Below are positions 59,918-64,000 of a stretch of 64,000 bases of DNA, piece by piece (the first letter of the stretch is position 1; each line of letters begins with the position of its first letter). Source of the stretch: an uncultured Candidatus Melainabacteria bacterium (GTDB taxonomy: Bacteria > Cyanobacteriota > Vampirovibrionia > Gastranaerophilales > Gastranaerophilaceae); NCBI GenBank assembly GCA_947364235.1, contig CANARY010000001.1:1-64000 (forward strand), given 5' to 3'. The notes beneath the pieces are model-generated. The model was not told where the DNA came from. It saw nothing but the letters and a program-made list of their open reading frames with translations, and made no database searches. The translations under genes were made by a program, and so were the position numbers.

Positions 59918-61930
59918 ATGACAAAGTTTTTGCTGGTGAGTGAGGATAAAGAAAAAGAGTGTATTGTCAGAGAAGTTTTTCCGTCTGATGAAGTTCTTGT
60001 ATCCAGTGATCAAACAATGATTTTTGACATTTTAAAAGTTGAAGAACCGGATATTGTCATTGTTGACGGAGATTTAGAAACTCTGGATTTAAAACCGCTT
60101 TGCCGTAAAATAAAACAGTATCCTGTTGTTATCCTGCTTATTTTAGGCAAAAAAGAGCATACTAAAGATGTCATGCATAACGCAAACTTGTTCATCAAAA
60201 CTCCGATTGATAAAAAGCTTTTATCAGCTACAGTTGATTCGAGTTTAAAGACGCGTCATTCGCTTTTAAAGATGACAAAGTCTAACCAGGAACTGGCACG
60301 AAGCTTATACCAGCTGAATGTTCTTTACAACACAAGCTCACAGCTTGCAGGTTCGTTAGATAAAGACAAGCTTATAAAAATTATGATTGAAGGAATTGAA
60401 AAGTCTTTGAATTTTGAGCTTTCCTGCACTTTGATTTTCCGTTCTGAGCGTGAGCCTGTACTTGTTATTAACTCGCTTTACAAAGTTTCTGACAGGCTGT
60501 TAGAAGCATTAAAGCTTCGTGCAATACTCAGCTACAAATCACTTGTCTCTGACCCGCCTATAGATATAAAAATCGGGAATCTCAAGATTGAAAAAAACAT
60601 CAAACATAATATTCAGGAATATGATTTTTCTATACTGAGGTTTGATAATTTATTTGCTCCGATTTCACTAAATGACGAATTCTTTGGATTTACAGAAATT
60701 TATCGCGAAAAACCGTTTACAACAGAAGATGCTACTTGTTTTCAGACACTTGTACAGCAGGTAACTATTCCGCTTCAAAGTGCTTCTTTCACGCAGGAAC
60801 TCAAAGCTACAAACAGAAAGCTTCAAAAGCTTGAGCGTCTGAAATCAGAGTTCATTTCAATTGTTTCGCATGAGCTTAGAACTCCTTTAACAGCAATAAA
60901 AAACGCAATGGATATCATATTGAGCCGTAAAGCCGGAGACATGACTGAGAACATTGAAAAGTTTGTTTTAATGGGAAAGAGGAATGCTATCAGGCTTTCA
61001 GGAATCATAAACGATCTTCTTGATATTTCAAAAATTGAAGCCGGCAAAATGGATTTCAAATTTGAACTTACTCATATTGAGCCTGTAATTGAGTATGTCA
61101 AGACTAACCTTGCAGAAGTCGCTGCAGAAAAAAATCTTACTATTAAATACACTCCTTCAGGTGAAGATGTAGAAATTTATGCAGACTCAAATCGGCTTGA
61201 GCAGGTTTTAACAAATCTGGTTTCTAATGCAATAAAATTTACTCCGGACGCCGGAGAAATCGATATTTCTTCAAAAGTTGTTAATGCAAGAGAGCTTCAG
61301 TACGACAATTGTTTTGAAGATGATATCAAAAAATTACAAGGAAACTATCTGCTGGTCTGCGTAGAAGACCATGGAATCGGAATTGAGCGCAAAGACTTAA
61401 ATCACGTATTTGATAAATTTGCGCAGATAGAAAACTCGCTTTCCCGTAAAGTCGGCGGTTCAGGTTTAGGGCTTCCGATTGCAAGGCAGCTTATGGAATC
61501 GCATAACGGCGCAATTTGGTGTGATAGTGAAATCAACAAAGGCTCTAAATTCTATTTTGTAATCCCGATTGCAAATGACAAGAGTAATTTTGTGATGATT
61601 AAAAAACAGCTTGCGCAAAGAGCGCGTTCAAACGGTTCTACAATAGCTGTTATCAGAATTAAATCAACAAACGAAGTTATTGAAAATCTGCTTAGAGAAA
61701 ATAATTTATTAAACAAAACTTACATGACCAATTCTCTTGTTGAGAAAGAAGGAGCAATGACAACTTTGTCATTAATTTTAGTTGACGGAGACAAGCCTTC
61801 TGCGGAATTTTTAAAGAAGAAAATTGACTCAGTTGTTGATGAGAAACAGAATTTGTATGGTAAATGTGATATAATGTATTCATACGATATTGAAGGAGAC
61901 ACGCATGAAAAAGATACTTATAGTGGATGA
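59918..61930 (+). CDS. Sensor histidine kinase with N-terminal receiver-like and GAF-like domains
   Basis: 670 residues. N-terminal receiver-like domain (1-115, DIVIVDGDLE near 48). A GAF-like region (about 145-295) contains LNVLYNTSSQLAGSLDKDKL. A HisKA helix with FISIVSHELRTPLTAIKNAM has the phospho-His near 318. The HATPase domain has the N-box LTNLVSNAIKFTPD and G-boxes HGIGI and GSGLGLPIA. A C-terminal 120-residue tail of unknown fold follows. No membrane segment, so it senses inside the cell. It overlaps the response regulator by 26 bases. Confidence 0.88.
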   Translation: MTKFLLVSEDKEKECIVREVFPSDEVLVSSDQTMIFDILKVEEPDIVIVDGDLETLDLKPLCRKIKQYPVVILLILGKKEHTKDVMHNANLFIKTPIDKKLLSATVDSSLKTRHSLLKMTKSNQELARSLYQLNVLYNTSSQLAGSLDKDKLIKIMIEGIEKSLNFELSCTLIFRSEREPVLVINSLYKVSDRLLEALKLRAILSYKSLVSDPPIDIKIGNLKIEKNIKHNIQEYDFSILRFDNLFAPISLNDEFFGFTEIYREKPFTTEDATCFQTLVQQVTIPLQSASFTQELKATNRKLQKLERLKSEFISIVSHELRTPLTAIKNAMDIILSRKAGDMTENIEKFVLMGKRNAIRLSGIINDLLDISKIEAGKMDFKFELTHIEPVIEYVKTNLAEVAAEKNLTIKYTPSGEDVEIYADSNRLEQVLTNLVSNAIKFTPDAGEIDISSKVVNARELQYDNCFEDDIKKLQGNYLLVCVEDHGIGIERKDLNHVFDKFAQIENSLSRKVGGSGLGLPIARQLMESHNGAIWCDSEINKGSKFYFVIPIANDKSNFVMIKKQLAQRARSNGSTIAVIRIKSTNEVIENLLRENNLLNKTYMTNSLVEKEGAMTTLSLILVDGDKPSAEFLKKKIDSVVDEKQNLYGKCDIMYSYDIEGDTHEKDTYSG

Positions 61931-62279
61931 CGAACAGGATATTGTTGAAAGCCTGAAGTTCGTGCTCGAAGTTTCAGGATTTGTGTGTTATACAGCTTTT
62001 AACGGCGAAGACGGGCTGAGACTTGCAAAAGAAATTATGCCGGATTTGATTATTCTTGACGTTATGATGCCTAAAATCAACGGCTACAAAATAAGCAGGC
62101 TCCTTAAATACGACAGCAAATACAAAGATATTCCGATAATTATGGTTACAGCACGTTCGCAGCTTGAAGATAAAATGATTGGCGAAGAAACTGGAGTGAA
62201 TGAATACATTACAAAGCCGTTTGAGCTTGATGCGATAGTTAAAAAAGTTGAAAGCTATCTAGGAGACGGAGCAGAATAA
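61905..62279 (+). CDS. Stand-alone response regulator (CheY-like)
   Basis: 124 residues, receiver domain only. Acidic pair in LIVDDEQD, the phospho-Asp in LIILDVMMPK near 52, and the Lys in ITKPFELDA. I choose ATG 61905 behind AAGGAGACACGC; the in-frame ATG at 61890 lacks this. It starts inside the kinase gene and ends one base before the PilB-like gene, so all three are coupled and presumably form one signalling unit. Confidence 0.9.
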   Translation: MKKILIVDDEQDIVESLKFVLEVSGFVCYTAFNGEDGLRLAKEIMPDLIILDVMMPKINGYKISRLLKYDSKYKDIPIIMVTARSQLEDKMIGEETGVNEYITKPFELDAIVKKVESYLGDGAE

Positions 62280-62280
62280 A

Positions 62281-63666
62281 ATGGATGTTTTAACTAATAA
62301 AACTTTAGAAAAGCTTAAATACGAACTTGTAAGAGATGGAATTGTTTCTTATGAAACACTGGAAAAAGCTGAAGAGCTGGCAAATGTTCAAAGAATTAAC
62401 ATCGGACAGGCACTTATTAACTCCGGAATTCTTAAAGAAGACACTCTTTTGAAATTTCTTGAAACCAAGCTTCATATACCTTGCGTCAGCCTTGAAGATT
62501 ACGAACCTGATTCAAAATGTTTCAAATACGTTACTTTCGCTGATGCAAGAAGATACAGAATTATTCCGCTTTTCAAGATTGAAGAAGTTTTGACTGTAGC
62601 AATGGCAGACCCTTTGGACTTATTTGCAATCGACAAGATTATTGAAACTGCAGAATGTTCTATTGAACCGGTAATTGCTGCTGAGACCAGCATACTTAAA
62701 AAGATTGACGAGTATTATAAAGTCGCAGATACCGTTGACAGCATAAGTTTAACATCTGATGAAGACGAAGAATTTGATTGGACAGAAGAGCTTCACAAAG
62801 AAGAAGCCGGAGAAGAACACATTCAGCACGTAATCCGGGCAATTTTAAAACAAGCAATACTTGAAGATGTTCATGAGCTGAACTTTGAGCAAGTAGAAGA
62901 AGGTTTAAAAGTTTTGTTCAAGAAAAACGGAGAACCATTTGATAAAGGTGTTATTCCTGCGATTTTAAACTCAGCTTTTGTTTCAAAGCTCAAAACTCTT
63001 TCAAACCTTGACGCTGCTGTATGTGAGATTCCGCAGCTTGGCAAGCTTTGTTTTAAAGTTGAAAATACAATGCTTATTGCATCAGTTTCTTCGTTTCCTA
63101 CCATTATGGGCGAAAGAATTTCTCTTAAAATCTACAAGCCGCCTTGCAGTTTAGATAAGATTATTTCAGACGAAAAACAAAGAAGTATAATTTCTCACGC
63201 GCTGAATAATCCAGGTATAATCCTTGTATGCGGCTCGCCTTTGAGCGGTAAAACACATTTGATTTATTCGATTTTAATGGATATTGCAAAAACCGGCAAG
63301 AATTTAATGACAATTGAATCTATTGCAAAATATGAGCTTAATGGAGTCAATCAGTGCGAGCTTAACGAAAATATCGGGTTCAATATGGATAAAGCTTTGA
63401 GATACGTCGAGTTTCAGTCTCCTGATACGATTTATCTTGAAGGAGTAAAAACCCGTGATGCATTTGAATTCCTTTCAGAGCTTTTTTACAACGACAAGAC
63501 TGTTATTACAGAGTTTATGGCAAACAATATGACAGATTTAAGGCAGAAACTGGCGTTTGATGATTTTCAATCGTTTAAAACTCTGGTCACTTGTTTAATA
63601 TTTATTCATTCGCGTGACAGCGTGGAAGTTTTTGACAAAGAAACTTTGCAGAAGTATTTGGCTTAG
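62281..63666 (+). CDS. PilB/GspE-like protein with weakened ATPase motifs
   Basis: 461 residues. The N-terminal MshEN/T2SSE-N domain (about 10-150; RINIGQALINSGILKEDTLL) is followed by a GspE-like ATPase domain. The P-loop GSPLSGKTH near 318 is close to normal. The Walker B/Asp-box region reads SPDTIYLEGVKTRD, where active PilB proteins have DPD....GE.RD. The zinc tetracysteine is missing. It is about 100 residues short. It may be a regulatory partner rather than a motor. Confidence 0.72.
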   Translation: MDVLTNKTLEKLKYELVRDGIVSYETLEKAEELANVQRINIGQALINSGILKEDTLLKFLETKLHIPCVSLEDYEPDSKCFKYVTFADARRYRIIPLFKIEEVLTVAMADPLDLFAIDKIIETAECSIEPVIAAETSILKKIDEYYKVADTVDSISLTSDEDEEFDWTEELHKEEAGEEHIQHVIRAILKQAILEDVHELNFEQVEEGLKVLFKKNGEPFDKGVIPAILNSAFVSKLKTLSNLDAAVCEIPQLGKLCFKVENTMLIASVSSFPTIMGERISLKIYKPPCSLDKIISDEKQRSIISHALNNPGIILVCGSPLSGKTHLIYSILMDIAKTGKNLMTIESIAKYELNGVNQCELNENIGFNMDKALRYVEFQSPDTIYLEGVKTRDAFEFLSELFYNDKTVITEFMANNMTDLRQKLAFDDFQSFKTLVTCLIFIHSRDSVEVFDKETLQKYLA

Positions 63667-63701
63667 TTGGAAAAACAACAGCTGTATTAAAGTTAATGTG
63701 A

Positions 63702-63707
63702 TATAAT
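63702..63707 (+). promoter_or_regulatory. -10 box of the rubrerythrin gene
   Basis: TATAAT at 63702-63707 with extended TG (TGATATAAT). The -35 region is not clear. AAAGGAATTAATT precedes the ATG at 63754. Confidence 0.55.
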
Positions 63708-63753
63708 TAATTCTGTTAGAGAGTATATTTTACTTAAAAGAAAGGAATTAATT

Positions 63754-64000
63754 ATGGCAAAATTTGTATGTGGAGTTTGCGGATACGTAGCAGAAGGCGA
63801 AGCTCCTGAAAAATGCCCTGTTTGTCAAGCTGCAAAAAGTGCTTTTACAGCAATGGCAGAAGGTAATAAAAATTACGCAGATGAACACAGAATCGGATGC
63901 GCTAAAGATGTTGATGCAGAGATTTTAGAAGGCTTGAAAGCAAACTTTATGGGCGAATGTACAGAAGTAGGTATGTACCTTGCAATGTCAAGACAAGCTG
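63754..64000 (+). CDS. Rubrerythrin-type NADH peroxidase, cut by window end
   Basis: Only the first 82 residues are in the window. The rubredoxin-like domain comes first: [20 protein letters not shown] with its partner Cys, two CxxC pairs. [20 protein letters not shown] and the ferritin-like start [19 protein letters not shown] follow. This reverse domain order is that of reverse rubrerythrins, which remove peroxide in anaerobes. Supports an anaerobic host. Confidence 0.88.
   Translation, partial: MAKFVCGVCGYVAEGEAPEKCPVCQAAKSAFTAMAEGNKNYADEHRIGCAKDVDAEILEGLKANFMGECTEVGMYLAMSRQA

Noticed and set aside
1-64000. CRISPR array or cas genes
   Set aside because: No regularly spaced direct repeats with unique spacers and no Cas-like proteins were seen; the repeats present are pairs or tandem duplications.

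Overview
The window is AT-rich bacterial DNA. It carries type IV pilus genes (a pilM-pilN fusion and pilO), a CpaE-like ATPase, ftsH, dnaB, murT, a primary sigma factor and several proteins with a short N-terminal 'F/R-G-K/T' motif. Together these suggest an uncultured gut bacterium of the non-photosynthetic cyanobacterial sister lineage (Gastranaerophilales/Melainabacteria type). The assignment rests on gene style and family knowledge, not on a marker-gene comparison.

Positions 1-24,000 are accessory DNA. They open with the remnant of a Mu-like element: a MuA C-terminus, a MuB-like AAA+ ATPase, an integrase-like gene with two frame breaks, and a terminase-small-like HTH protein. A defence island follows. 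The minus strand carries a tight type I restriction operon in the order hsdR, membrane protein, hsdM, hsdS, YaaC-like, HNH. The plus strand carries a divergent trio: an OLD-like ATPase/TOPRIM nuclease, a ParB-like protein with a possible HEPN-type end, and a Dam-type methylase. Next come a minimal tyrosine recombinase beside nested inverted repeats, a hipBA toxin-antitoxin pair under a 30-bp palindrome, and a DUF2075-type helicase with a probable nuclease domain. The island ends with lineage-type hypothetical and lipoprotein genes, a decayed gene copy, and a small zincin flanked by imperfect 150-bp repeats. A tRNA-Asn closes the region.

Positions 24,300-64,000 are mostly housekeeping. They hold nrdG, an acyl-CoA ligase with metY-metX-metW and a type 4 uracil-DNA glycosylase, PHP and ogt, tRNA-Gly, pilO/pilMN, and nadA-rlmB-sigma factor. 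A TPR protein, a CpaE-like protein beside a degenerate hybrid-cluster protein, a YhaM-like nuclease and an M49-like peptidase follow. Then come degenerate PurN/PurD paralogues, tRNA-Arg, a glycosyltransferase, a PAP2 phosphatase, ftsH, a GH108 muramidase, dnaB-mntP, tRNA-Leu, and two DUF948/YtxH pairs. The end of the window holds murT-pdxJ, a histidine kinase/response regulator/PilB-like cassette and a rubrerythrin gene cut by the window edge.

The most unusual signal is a pair of small loci at 43,589-43,829 and 59,462-59,751. Each has a promoter, a 5' arm, a strong ribosome-binding site, a 25-32 codon hydrophobic ORF, a hairpin, and a 3' arm complementary to the 5' arm. The two share design and a peptide motif but not arm sequence, which fits a structured mRNA resembling type I toxins. 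A less certain third micro-ORF, next to a minus-strand terminator, lies at 52,195-52,310.
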